Assembly: GCA_964438975.1 (NCBI GenBank)
Contig: CAYTMU010000005.1
Location: 1-64,000 of the forward strand
Origin: Chryseosolibacter sp964438975
GTDB lineage: Bacteria; Bacteroidota; Bacteroidia; Cytophagales; Cyclobacteriaceae
DNA: 64,000 nt
Reading direction: 5' to 3'
The notes under the pieces were generated by a model that saw nothing but the letters and a program-made list of their open reading frames with translations, had not been told where the DNA came from and did not search any database. Position 1 is the stretch's first letter. Every line of letters begins with the position of its first letter. Made by a program: the position numbers and the translations under genes. Shown here piece by piece: positions 24,257-32,900 of the stretch.

Positions 24257-24517
24257 ATGTTGACAAAGCGCAAAATATTAATGATAGTCGGAGTGATCGT
24301 CGCTGTGCTCATCACGTTCTACACGAACGCGTTCGGGCAAGGGCCGCTGTCCATCCGCACCGAAGCTTCAATTGAGGAGCATGCGCCAAAGGCAGCTGCC
24401 AATTTTCTCTCAGGCAAGGATGACGAGGGCTCTGATCCGCGTCGTCTGAACCTTCTGCAATTCTTCATTCACACGACCGGACACTCTGTTGAAGCAACCC
24501 TGCAATTCGGCAGATGA
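24257..24517 (+). CDS. Small secreted or membrane-anchored protein of unknown function
   Basis: This 86-residue reading frame starts MLTKRKILMIVGVIVAVLIT, a clear hydrophobic signal or anchor with a basic N-terminus, then NAFGQGPLSIRT and a polar tail of about 55 residues. I do not recognise the tail. Codon usage and the signal-like N-terminus favour a real gene, and no other frame covers this stretch. It ends 11 bases before the convergent lipoprotein gene. An upstream in-frame ATG at 24206 would place the hydrophobic segment too far in. It lies directly beyond the palindromic element. Confidence 0.5.
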   Translation: MLTKRKILMIVGVIVAVLITFYTNAFGQGPLSIRTEASIEEHAPKAAANFLSGKDDEGSDPRRLNLLQFFIHTTGHSVEATLQFGR

Positions 24518-24528
24518 CATCAGCAAAA

Positions 24529-25005
24529 CTAGAACCTCAGTCGCACATCATCTTTATAGTCAACGGGAATCTTCATCGGGACACCGCGATAACTCACTTT
24601 CAGTGTTCCCTTGTAATGAACCTCCAGTTTCTTTCCTCCGATCATGCCCAGGATGGTGTCCATTACTCCGAGTTCTTTCATGGCCAGCCGGACCTCGAGC
24701 GGAATAGTGAACTCCGCCTGTGCCGGAATTACCATCTTCAGCGTTTGTTCTACTGAGGCAGCCTTCTTTCCGTTGACAAATATTTCAACATCGATCTTCT
24801 TCAACCTGCAGCGTACAGTGTTTGGGTTGTAAAAGATCGCGTTCGCCTTCAGGAGTGGTTCCGACGATGCGTCGACAACAACGTCGCGGATCTGACGCAA
24901 GACAATGTCCTCTTCGGGCAGCTTGCAGCCAGCGAGCATTGCAACCGCAACCGCAAATACGACGGATCGTTGGATGAAAAAAAAATGGAGTGATTTTCGA
25001 GTCAT
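24529..25005 (-). CDS. LEA14-like (LEA type 2) lipoprotein
   Basis: This 158-residue lipoprotein has Cys27 in MLAGC after a hydrophobic signal. The mature part (about 45-158) has the pattern of the LEA type 2/WHy beta-sandwich: alternating hydrophobic strands with FYNPNTVRCRLKKIDVEIF, VIPAQAEFTIPLEV and a terminal VDYKDDVRLRF. The family is linked to stress or desiccation in plants. In bacteria it is usually an envelope protein of unknown role. The open frame extends to 25059, but the ATG at 25005 puts the signal peptide at the N-terminus. It is divergent from the oxygenase gene with 37 bases between the two starts. Confidence 0.75.
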   Translation of the reverse strand: MTRKSLHFFFIQRSVVFAVAVAMLAGCKLPEEDIVLRQIRDVVVDASSEPLLKANAIFYNPNTVRCRLKKIDVEIFVNGKKAASVEQTLKMVIPAQAEFTIPLEVRLAMKELGVMDTILGMIGGKKLEVHYKGTLKVSYRGVPMKIPVDYKDDVRLRF

Positions 25006-25042
25006 AGATCTGATTTTCCCGATTACAATATAAATTAGATTA

Positions 25043-25651
25043 ATGGAATCCGCTTTCAATGCGATCGCCGATGGACTTTCCTCGGACGGTTACGCAGTCT
25101 CAGATCAATTTCTGAGCCAAGCGGAAACACACGCTATCCTCTCGCTGTCCTCGTTTGAGAAAGCCAGTCAACACCTTAAACCCGCGGCCGTGGGCAAACA
25201 GCAAAGTCGCCAGGTCAACGAGAGTATCCGTGGAGACCTCATCCAGTGGATAGATAAGACCCAGGCGCCGCCCGCACTCTCAATATACCTGGCAAAGATC
25301 GAACGGCTCCGGCATTTCCTGAATCAGCAATTGTTCCTGGGTCTGAGAGACTTTGAGATTCATATGACCGTTTACCCGCCCGGGGCCTTCTACAAGCGCC
25401 ATCTCGACCAGTTCAAGCGGGATGGACACCGCAAGATCTCCGTCATTTGTTACCTCAATGACTCGTGGAATGAAGACTATGGAGGCCAGCTCAGGATGTA
25501 TGTGCCGGAAGGGCACCTGGACGTCATGCCGAACGCCGGCCGGCTCGTTTGTTTCCGCAGTGATCGCCTCGAACACGAAGTCCTCCCGGCAACCCGGCAT
25601 CGAATGAGCCTGACAGGATGGATGCTGGATGTTTCAGCAGACGGCTACTGA
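25043..25651 (+). CDS. 2-oxoglutarate/Fe(II) oxygenase, prolyl 4-hydroxylase-like
   Basis: This 202-residue double-stranded beta-helix dioxygenase would hydroxylate a protein or small-molecule side chain with 2-oxoglutarate and O2. The facial triad is visible: H120-x-D122 (YKRHLDQF) and H178 (RLEHEV), and Arg187 is placed to bind 2-oxoglutarate. The segment ISVICYLNDSWNEDYGGQLR matches the P4Hc family closely. The substrate is not known; bacterial homologues modify elongation factor Tu or ribosomal proteins in some cases. The gene ends 6 bases before the convergent DUF2231 fusion gene. Confidence 0.9.
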   Translation: MESAFNAIADGLSSDGYAVSDQFLSQAETHAILSLSSFEKASQHLKPAAVGKQQSRQVNESIRGDLIQWIDKTQAPPALSIYLAKIERLRHFLNQQLFLGLRDFEIHMTVYPPGAFYKRHLDQFKRDGHRKISVICYLNDSWNEDYGGQLRMYVPEGHLDVMPNAGRLVCFRSDRLEHEVLPATRHRMSLTGWMLDVSADGY

Positions 25652-25657
25652 TCGATC

Positions 25658-27829
25658 CTACTTTTCAATCGTGCCGTATATAAAGACCTCATCGATTAAC
25701 AGCCATATCGGCCTGTTCCTGGGGTTACCATCAGGAGCCTTCAGCATCGGACTGGCAACAAGCTTGTAGTGCCTGAACCTCGACGGCGGAACTTCCATAT
25801 ATGTTCCCTCGACAGTACTTTTGCCCGGCCTGCTTATATACGGCGGCTTCTGCTTTGTGATCAATTGTAGCTTCGATGGATCATCACCCCCCCACAACTG
25901 CACCTCCCTCGGGGGCAAATTTATTAAACCTTGATTCCGCGAAATACTCAGTGTCAGGCTTGTCACGGTAGGTTGCTCATTGATAAACGAGAATCGGTAT
26001 ATGAGATCACTTTCCGTGAAGCCCAGCCAGGCCGGATGTCGGAAAAAATCACGCGGTCCTTTCAAGCCGTCAACGAGCGTGACAGCATTGCCACCCTTGT
26101 ACCGTTCATGCGAAGGCGTATCAAGAAATACACTGTCAGGTTTGAAGCCCTTTCGAAAAAGATTGAAAGCAACCGCGTCACTGGTCAGCCATCCATCTTT
26201 ATAAGCTTTTGCCCTCACCGTTGCATAGTTGCCCATCTCGAAGTCGTCGCTGAATACGGGGCTCGTGACGCTGTCTGGTTCTGTGCCGTCAAGGGTGTAC
26301 CGTATCTCAGTTCCTGGAAGACTGTGTTTTAACGCCACTTTCTCACCGACGCCCAGGACATGACTCTTGTTCCGAAGCATCGGAGCATTCAACTTTAGTA
26401 CCTCCGTATTATCCGGGACAAATCCGATATTCCACAACACCTTCGGATAAGTGTTCTTCAGCGTTTCAACGTCACCGGGTGAGAGACCGGTATTCCACAG
26501 ATACACCTCTTCCAGAGACACGTTCTTCTCTGAAAGTTCCTTCAGCGCACTTACGTCTATTTTTGTCCCCGAGAGTGATAAACTCCTGAGTTTGGACAAC
26601 GAAGACAGTTGCGTCAACCCTTTTCCTGTGATTTCAGTATTGTTGAGATTCAACACCTCAAGGTTTCGGAAATTTCCGATGGTACCGAGCTCGGCATCCC
26701 TGACCGGCATCTTCGAAACATTCAGGGAGATCAATTGTTCCTTCACCGCAAGCAGGTCTTCAAGGAGTTTTGGTTCGTAAGATTCGCGAAGGAAGAAATC
26801 AACCTGTATTGCCGGCTCATTCCTGGCGATTTGAAACACCGACCGGTTAGGAAGATTGAGTTCCGCGACCTTATCAACAGAAGCAAAGCGGAATGTATAT
26901 TTCTTTTCGAGGCCGGGGATCTGCTGATACCTTGGGATGATCGTCGATGCCAACTTGCCCAGTGTATCGCCGGATGTGAGCTCTCGCAGTTCCTTCTTCA
27001 AATCCGCTCCCGCGTCTATCCATAGCGATATGAACGCGATCTCGTCCTCAGTCAACTGCACCTTATCTTTTGGAGGCATATGGTCGTCGTGCTCGATCGG
27101 CAGCAGCAATCTTTCAACGAGGAGACTATGCGCTGCGTCGGCGGGTTTCCACAACACGCCACCCTCCCCGCCTTTCAGGATCGTCTCCACCGATGTCAAC
27201 ACCAGATTTCCTTTTGCCTTCTTCGGGTTGTGACATCCATTGCACTTTGCTTCAAAAATCGGCTCGATAGTGGCAGCGAACAAAGTTGTCGAGTCGGTAA
27301 CAATACGCACAGTCCTCGGCTCGGGGGTCTGCAAGGGTGCCCATACAAAATCTTCACCGTGTGTCAGGTTAGCACCGTAGTGCCCGGTGAAGATCACAAG
27401 AACGACTGCGACGATCCCTACCGACTTCAGGATGTGATCGCGACCCCTGAGTGCAAGAAGTCCCCAACACACAAAGCTCAATGCAACCCCAAGCCATTTG
27501 TGCAGCCACATCTGGTCCGCTCCAAAGCTTCCTTCAAGCGAAAGGAAAAGCCCCATCAATGTCGTAAGCGATGCCGTCAGGGCAGTGACGTGAAGCAACG
27601 CGTCCAGGAGTGAGTCAACGCCTTCACCATGGAAATACTTGCGCGCGTAAAAGAGAACGACTGTGACCAGGAGAAGGCCTATCGGGAGGTGAAGCAACAG
27701 CGGATGCAGTCGTCCGAAGGACTGCAAGACGGCAGGAATGATGATCCGGCTTTCGAACAGAAGTACAAATACAATAAGTACCTGAATGACGAAGACAGCA
27801 TCCGCCGTAATTTTCTTCAGACGCTCCAT
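25658..27829 (-). CDS. DUF2231-cytochrome c-LRR-chitobiase-C-like-discoidin-like fusion protein
   Basis: This 723-residue membrane protein has an unusual chain of parts. It starts with four to five membrane helices of DUF2231 type (about 10-155, LQSFGRLHPLLLHLPIGLLL). Then comes a Planctomycete-type cytochrome c domain (about 183-285) with haem motif CNGCH (C196, C199, H200) and a HDDHMPPKDK segment holding the likely Met ligand. Leucine-rich repeats (about 355-470, NLEVLNLNNTEITGKGLTQL), a chitobiase C-terminal-like beta domain (about 485-560, GTEIRYTLDGTEP) and a discoidin-like end (about 575-723) follow. It is the last gene of an operon with the DUF1501 and PSD1 genes; the gap before it is 2 bases. 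Function is unknown; electron transfer linked to an extracytoplasmic substrate is an inference. Confidence 0.85.
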   Translation of the reverse strand: MERLKKITADAVFVIQVLIVFVLLFESRIIIPAVLQSFGRLHPLLLHLPIGLLLVTVVLFYARKYFHGEGVDSLLDALLHVTALTASLTTLMGLFLSLEGSFGADQMWLHKWLGVALSFVCWGLLALRGRDHILKSVGIVAVVLVIFTGHYGANLTHGEDFVWAPLQTPEPRTVRIVTDSTTLFAATIEPIFEAKCNGCHNPKKAKGNLVLTSVETILKGGEGGVLWKPADAAHSLLVERLLLPIEHDDHMPPKDKVQLTEDEIAFISLWIDAGADLKKELRELTSGDTLGKLASTIIPRYQQIPGLEKKYTFRFASVDKVAELNLPNRSVFQIARNEPAIQVDFFLRESYEPKLLEDLLAVKEQLISLNVSKMPVRDAELGTIGNFRNLEVLNLNNTEITGKGLTQLSSLSKLRSLSLSGTKIDVSALKELSEKNVSLEEVYLWNTGLSPGDVETLKNTYPKVLWNIGFVPDNTEVLKLNAPMLRNKSHVLGVGEKVALKHSLPGTEIRYTLDGTEPDSVTSPVFSDDFEMGNYATVRAKAYKDGWLTSDAVAFNLFRKGFKPDSVFLDTPSHERYKGGNAVTLVDGLKGPRDFFRHPAWLGFTESDLIYRFSFINEQPTVTSLTLSISRNQGLINLPPREVQLWGGDDPSKLQLITKQKPPYISRPGKSTVEGTYMEVPPSRFRHYKLVASPMLKAPDGNPRNRPIWLLIDEVFIYGTIEK

Positions 27830-27831
27830 GC

Positions 27832-29286
27832 TTACGCGAGAATTCCATTTACCACTCTCCCGCCCACATCGGTAAGTCTGTATCTCCTTCCAAGATGTTT
27901 ATAGATCAGCGTTTCGTGGTTCAGCCCAAGCAAATGCAGTACTGTCGCATGAAAGTCGTTCACATGTACCGGGTTCTTGGCGATGTTATAACCAAAATCA
28001 TCGGTTTCGCCATACACCGTGCCGGGCTTGATACCCCCGCCAGCCATCCAGATGGTATAACATTTCGGGTGGTGGTCACGGCCGTAGTTATTGATGCCGA
28101 GACTTCCCTGGCAGTAGTTGGTCCTTCCGAATTCCCCGCCCCAGATAACGAGTGTCTCATCGAGAAGCCCTCTTTGTTTGAGATCCATGACAAGAGCAGC
28201 GGACGAGCGATCGACATCGTGAGCCTGCAACGGCATCTCACCGGTGAGATTACCGTGCTGGTCCCAACCCTGATGATAAAGTTGAACAAAGCGAACGCCC
28301 GCCTCCGATAGTTTCCGGGCGAGAAGGCAGTTCGCAGCATACGTTCCCGGCACAAGACATTCGGGGCCGTACATTTTTACAATGTCATCCGGTTCTTTTG
28401 ACACATCTGTGAGTTCGGGCACCGCCGTCTGCATTCGATATGCCATTTCATATTGCTGGATCCGTGTCTGGATCTCAGGGTCGCCAAATTCCTCATAACT
28501 GAGGCTATTCAATTCACCGAGTCGATCAAGCATCCTTCGGGTTGAGGCGCGATCCGAGCCAGTCGGATCATTCAGATAAAGCACAGGCTCCTCTCCGCTG
28601 CTGAACTGTACTCCCTGATGGACGCTGTCGAGAAATCCGTTCGTCCAGAGCTTTGAGTATACTCCCTGTCCATTTCCTCTTCCGCGCGAAAGAAGGACGC
28701 AAAAGGCGGGAAGATTTTTGTTCTCACTTCCCAGGCCATAGCTAAGCCACGCCCCCATACTCGGCCGGTTTCCCTGCTGAGCTCCGGTCTGCATAAACGT
28801 CAGTGCGGGATCGTGGTTTATCGCCTCCGTGTGCAACGTCTTGACAAAGCACAACTCGTCGACGATCTTGGCAATGTTGGGGAATATCTCACTGACCCAC
28901 GCGCCGGATTTTCCGTATTGCGCAAACTTGAAATGTGACCCGACCAGCGGAAAGCTCGACTGATTCGAGGTCATCCCGGTAAGTCGCTGGCCCATTCTCA
29001 CCGATGCTGGCAACTCCTCGCCGTGCATTTTGTTGAGCATAGGCTTGTAATCAAAACTCTCAAGCTGCGAAGGCGCACCGTTCTGGAACAGATAGATCAC
29101 TCGTTTCGCTTTCGGCGCGAAGTTCGGTATCCCAGCGACCGACATCAGGTCTTCCTCCTCTCCCTTGCCCCCGAGAATTCCGGGCACAAGCAAAGAGCCC
29201 AACGCCACGCTGCCCAGTCCGAGGCTCATCTTGCCCAGGAAGTGTCGGCGGTTCACATTCAGCCGGCTTTCAAAAAACTCATTCAT
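27832..29286 (-). CDS. Tat-exported DUF1501 protein (alkaline phosphatase/sulfatase-like fold)
   Basis: This 484-residue protein has a twin-arginine signal NRRHFLGKMSLGLGSVALG near the N-terminus. The body matches DUF1501, a family distantly related to sulfatases and alkaline phosphatases: KRVIYLFQNGAPSQLESFDYKP, VWGGEFGRTNYCQGSLG, GRDHHPKCYTIWMAGGGIKPG, GYNIAKNPVHVNDFHATVL. His and Asp residues in these segments are the likely metal ligands. It is the middle gene of a three-gene operon, 14 bases after the PSD1 gene and 2 bases before the fusion gene. This PSD1 plus DUF1501 pairing is the standard one in Planctomycetes and Verrucomicrobia and recurs in Cytophagales. The substrate is unknown. 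Confidence 0.9.
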   Translation of the reverse strand: MNEFFESRLNVNRRHFLGKMSLGLGSVALGSLLVPGILGGKGEEEDLMSVAGIPNFAPKAKRVIYLFQNGAPSQLESFDYKPMLNKMHGEELPASVRMGQRLTGMTSNQSSFPLVGSHFKFAQYGKSGAWVSEIFPNIAKIVDELCFVKTLHTEAINHDPALTFMQTGAQQGNRPSMGAWLSYGLGSENKNLPAFCVLLSRGRGNGQGVYSKLWTNGFLDSVHQGVQFSSGEEPVLYLNDPTGSDRASTRRMLDRLGELNSLSYEEFGDPEIQTRIQQYEMAYRMQTAVPELTDVSKEPDDIVKMYGPECLVPGTYAANCLLARKLSEAGVRFVQLYHQGWDQHGNLTGEMPLQAHDVDRSSAALVMDLKQRGLLDETLVIWGGEFGRTNYCQGSLGINNYGRDHHPKCYTIWMAGGGIKPGTVYGETDDFGYNIAKNPVHVNDFHATVLHLLGLNHETLIYKHLGRRYRLTDVGGRVVNGILA

Positions 29287-29300
29287 GACATGCTGATTGA

Positions 29301-31625
29301 TTACTTCGTAATTGCTTCATCCATATTATACAACGTACTGACTACCTGCATCAGCGCGGCCGTACCAGCGAGATCATTTACCTCTTCGTGCGGATACTCG
29401 CCTGCCTCCAGACGTTGCTTTGCCGTCTCTTCATGCAAACTGTAGTTCTGCTTCTCCTCTTCATAGAATCCCGTCAGGATACCCATCTCTTGCTGCGAAG
29501 CAGTCCGACACAATATAAGACGAACGGCTTTCGCAATACGGTCTTCCGTGGCAACATCTTCCAGCATCAGACGTTCGGCAAGAACCCGCGAAGCCTCCAA
29601 TACCATTGGGTCGTTCATCATAATAAGTGCCTGAAGCGGTGTGTTCGTTGGTATTCTTCTCACCTCGCATTGATCGCGATTGCTCGCGTCGAACATGAGC
29701 ATCACGGGTGGAGGGACCGTGCGTTTGATGAAATTATACATCCCGCGCCGGTACAGCTTGTCCCCGTGATCCTGGATGTAGTTCGCCAGAACCCCACGGC
29801 CTGAAGTCGACAATTCCCAGATTCCTTCGGGCTGATAGGGCTTTACACTCGGCCCACCGATCTCCTCCACGAGCAGTCCACTGCTCGCCAGTACGTGGTC
29901 CTTGACAAACTCGGATGGCAGTCGACTCCGTGAAGCACGCGAGAGATACTTGTTCTCCGGATCAACCGCGAGCTGCTTCTTCGAGACCGTTGCCGACTGC
30001 CTGTACGTTGACGACATGACAATCTGTTTCACAAGCCGTTTGATGTCCCAGTCATTTTCTATGAAATCGACCGCCAGCCAATCGAGTAATTCCGGATGCG
30101 TAGGCAGTTCGCCCTGCATGCCCAGATCTCCTGATGTCTTCACAATGCCTTGTCCAAAGAACTCCTGCCAGATCCTGTTGACAAAAACGCGCGAGGTCAG
30201 TGGGTGATTTCGATCCGTCAGCCACTCCGCCAGTCCGAGCCTGTTCTTTGAATAGCGAGTAGTATCGAACGGATAGATCTCTTCCGGCACCTGAAAATCC
30301 ACCTGCTCCCCATGTACGTCGTATACACCTCGAACAAGCACATAGGTAGGACGCACTACGGAGCTATCCTTCATTACCATGACCTGCACAGGCTCTGACT
30401 CCTTCTTGTTTACAAAGGTCAGGATGCTCTCTACATCTTCGTCGGTAATCGTCAGTCGCGGCGGATCGGCAAGCGAAGCCAGCCCTATATCGCCCAGCAA
30501 ACCTTTCTCGGGAACCTGGTTGAAGAAAGCAAAGGTCTTAAAATAGTCTGCCTGGGAAATCGGATCGTACTTGTGATCGTGGCATTTCGCGCATTCAAGC
30601 GTCAACGCAAGGAATGCTTTCCCGAACGTATTTGTGCGATCCGTTACGTATTCGACGCGATACTCTTCGTCGATAACGCCTCCCTCTTGCGTGATCTTAT
30701 GGTTGCGGTTGAAACCAGTCGCCAACAGTGACTCCTTGCTCGCATCGGGTAAGAGGTCACCCGCTAGCTGCCAGGTCAGGAACTTGTCGTAACTATAGTT
30801 CTGATTAAAGGCGTGAATCACCCAGTCGCGCCAGGGCCACATGGTCCGAAGACCATCGTCCTGATAGCCGTGAGAGTCGGCATAACGCGCGACGTCAAGC
30901 CAATGCACTGCCATTTTCTCGCCGTAGTGTTCGCTTGACAGCAGTTCATCCACGATCTTTTCATAGGCTTCGGGAGAGTCGTCTCTCAGGAAACGTTCCT
31001 GTAATTCGATCGATGGGGGAAGTCCGACAATGTCAAAGCTCACGCGTTTCAGCAGACGTTCTTTATCCGTTTCCTTATTTGGCTTGAGATTGACTTCTTC
31101 CAGTTTTGCGAGAATAAAGCGATCAATATCGTTCTTGATCCAATCATCGTCAATGTCCGGGGGCGCAACCGGCTCGGGGGTAATAAAGGCCCAGTGCTTT
31201 TGATATTTTGCTCCTTGTTCAATCCACTTGCCGATCACTTCGATCTCAAAGTCGGTCAGGTGCAGATTTGAATACGGCGGCGGCATTACCTGGGATGTAT
31301 CCTGCGAGGTAAGCCTGACGAAAAGATCTGACTGCCTGGGTTTCCCGCGGACAATGACGTGGGCCTCGGGATTGTTCTTCAAGGCCTGATAGAGGCCGTC
31401 TTCCGTATCCAGCCGAAGGTTCGCTTTGCGCGTTGCCGCATCGGGACCATGACATTTAAAACATCTGTCAGAAAGGATTGGCCGGATATGGAAATTGAAG
31501 TCGACGACATCCGGTATTCTCTGAACTGTTTGATCGGCGGGACGATCTCCGAAAAAATAAACCGTTGCCAACACGCACAAGGCCGCAAACGCTATCAAAT
31601 ACCAGTATCTGGCTAACGATCTCAT
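29301..31625 (-). CDS. PSD1 and planctomycete cytochrome c domain protein (DUF1549/DUF1553)
   Basis: This 774-residue protein has an N-terminal signal or anchor (about 8-27). A planctomycete cytochrome domain PSCyt1 follows (about 42-140, haem motif CFKCH at 55-59 and MPPPYSNLHLTDFE). Then come DUF1549/PSCyt2 (about 155-365, with a second CxxCH, CAKCH, at 345-349 followed by DHKYDPI) and DUF1553/PSD1 (about 465-730, with NRIWQEFFGQGIVKTSGDLG and RRGMYNFIKRTVPPP). The two haem motifs suggest a periplasmic multihaem electron-transfer protein. It is the first gene of the operon with DUF1501 and the DUF2231 fusion. Its biochemical role is not established in any organism that I know of. Confidence 0.9.
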   Translation of the reverse strand: MRSLARYWYLIAFAALCVLATVYFFGDRPADQTVQRIPDVVDFNFHIRPILSDRCFKCHGPDAATRKANLRLDTEDGLYQALKNNPEAHVIVRGKPRQSDLFVRLTSQDTSQVMPPPYSNLHLTDFEIEVIGKWIEQGAKYQKHWAFITPEPVAPPDIDDDWIKNDIDRFILAKLEEVNLKPNKETDKERLLKRVSFDIVGLPPSIELQERFLRDDSPEAYEKIVDELLSSEHYGEKMAVHWLDVARYADSHGYQDDGLRTMWPWRDWVIHAFNQNYSYDKFLTWQLAGDLLPDASKESLLATGFNRNHKITQEGGVIDEEYRVEYVTDRTNTFGKAFLALTLECAKCHDHKYDPISQADYFKTFAFFNQVPEKGLLGDIGLASLADPPRLTITDEDVESILTFVNKKESEPVQVMVMKDSSVVRPTYVLVRGVYDVHGEQVDFQVPEEIYPFDTTRYSKNRLGLAEWLTDRNHPLTSRVFVNRIWQEFFGQGIVKTSGDLGMQGELPTHPELLDWLAVDFIENDWDIKRLVKQIVMSSTYRQSATVSKKQLAVDPENKYLSRASRSRLPSEFVKDHVLASSGLLVEEIGGPSVKPYQPEGIWELSTSGRGVLANYIQDHGDKLYRRGMYNFIKRTVPPPVMLMFDASNRDQCEVRRIPTNTPLQALIMMNDPMVLEASRVLAERLMLEDVATEDRIAKAVRLILCRTASQQEMGILTGFYEEEKQNYSLHEETAKQRLEAGEYPHEEVNDLAGTAALMQVVSTLYNMDEAITK

Positions 31626-31659
31626 AAAGAAAGTCTAGAAGTTTGTCAATTTAGGACAA

Positions 31660-31676
31660 TTGCCCTAAACGGGCAA
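31660..31676. other. Small hairpin TTGCCC-TAAAC-GGGCAA upstream of the PSD1 operon
   Basis: A perfect 6-bp stem with a 5-base loop lies 35-51 bases before the PSD1 start codon, in a 273-base spacer (31626-31898) in which I see no gene. It could be a leader hairpin or an operator. No T-run follows on the minus strand, so it is not a standard terminator. Confidence 0.3.
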
Positions 31677-31898
31677 GTATAAATTATCATCTCGCGTATC
31701 TCGAATCGGGTGGAGGGTTGCTAAAGATAGGAATTATTCAAGCACAACACATCAGAAGAAGGTCAATCGGCAATTTCCAAGTCATGATGCTAACCGCGCT
31801 TAAGCGTCCTTCAGCTGCTTCCGGAACACGGTCACAACATCCTGGTATTGAGGATGATGCCCTAAATTCGCAGCACTAACCGGAAATTGGAAAAGACG

Positions 31899-32849
31899 TC
31901 ATACGCTCGCAAACAACTTTCCCGCCCGCACAAGATCGACGTTTCCACCCGAGATAATGATTCCCACGTTCTTGTTACGAAAAGTATCCCTGGCCTTGAG
32001 CACAGCGGCGAAAGTCACGGCCGCCGATGGCTCAACGACTACTTTCAGTCGTTCCCACAACATCCGCATCGCAACGATGGTTTCAACGTCAGAGACGGTG
32101 ACAATCTTCCGGACTGTTTCCTGCATGATGGGAAAGGTCTTGTCCCCCAAGGTTGTCAACAACCCATCGGCAACCGAGTCGGACTGCGATGGCTCGATCA
32201 TTCCACTTTCCATAGAGCGAAATGCATCGTCCGCTCCTTCAGGCTCAGCGCCTATTACCGTTGTCCGCGGACTAAAATACTTTGCAGCCAGTCCGGTGCC
32301 ACTGATAAGTCCCCCGCCGCCGACCGGTGCAATAATTGTATCGAGATAGTCTATTTCTTCAAAAAATTCCTTCGCTGCGGTACCTTGTCCAGCAATCACA
32401 TCAAAGTTATTGAACGGGTGGATCACATAGGCGCCCTTTTCGTCAACGACTTTCATCAGCATTTCCTCGCGCGCGCGAAGATTCGGCTCACACTCGTAGA
32501 TAATACCGTCGTAGCCCAATACGCCGTCCTTCTTGATCTGTGGTGACGTACGCGGCATTACCACAAACGCGCGTGTACCCATGATCTTGGCTGCGCGCGA
32601 AAGTGCCTGTGCATGATTCCCGCTGGAATGAGTTGCTACGCCACGCGCCCGTTGTTCTCGCGTAAGCGAGAGTACTGCGTTCATCGCACCGCGCGACTTG
32701 AACGCTCCTACCTTTTGAAAGTTTTCACACTTGAAGAACAAGTTACACCCGGCGACCTCGTCCAGGCTGGACGAAGTCAAAACCGGCGTCTGGTGTACAA
32801 ACGGCTTGATCCTGTTATGAGCTTCTGCAATTACCTGTTGCGTAATCAT
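31899..32849 (-). CDS. Threonine/serine dehydratase or serine racemase-type PLP enzyme
   Basis: This 316-residue fold-type II PLP enzyme most likely deaminates threonine to 2-oxobutyrate, or racemises or dehydrates serine. The PLP lysine lies in FQKVGAFKSRGAMNAV (about 45-60), the asparagine loop in THSSGNHAQALS, and the phosphate-binding glycine loop in APVGGGGLISG. There is no C-terminal regulatory ACT domain, so it resembles catabolic TdcB or serine racemase rather than biosynthetic IlvA. An in-frame ATG at 32882 adds 11 residues (MKVFITTENFD) not expected in the family; ATG 32849 is preferred. It follows polA on the same strand with a 51-base gap and may be cotranscribed. Confidence 0.88.
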   Translation of the reverse strand: MITQQVIAEAHNRIKPFVHQTPVLTSSSLDEVAGCNLFFKCENFQKVGAFKSRGAMNAVLSLTREQRARGVATHSSGNHAQALSRAAKIMGTRAFVVMPRTSPQIKKDGVLGYDGIIYECEPNLRAREEMLMKVVDEKGAYVIHPFNNFDVIAGQGTAAKEFFEEIDYLDTIIAPVGGGGLISGTGLAAKYFSPRTTVIGAEPEGADDAFRSMESGMIEPSQSDSVADGLLTTLGDKTFPIMQETVRKIVTVSDVETIVAMRMLWERLKVVVEPSAAVTFAAVLKARDTFRNKNVGIIISGGNVDLVRAGKLFASV

Positions 32850-32900
32850 ATCGAAATTTTCAGTTGTGATAAACACCTTCAAGAGGCAACAGTACGACGG

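Noticed and set aside
31626..31898. Possible gene in the spacer between the PSD1 operon and the dehydratase gene
   Set aside because: No open frame with a plausible start, domain or codon pattern is present; only a small hairpin is seen.
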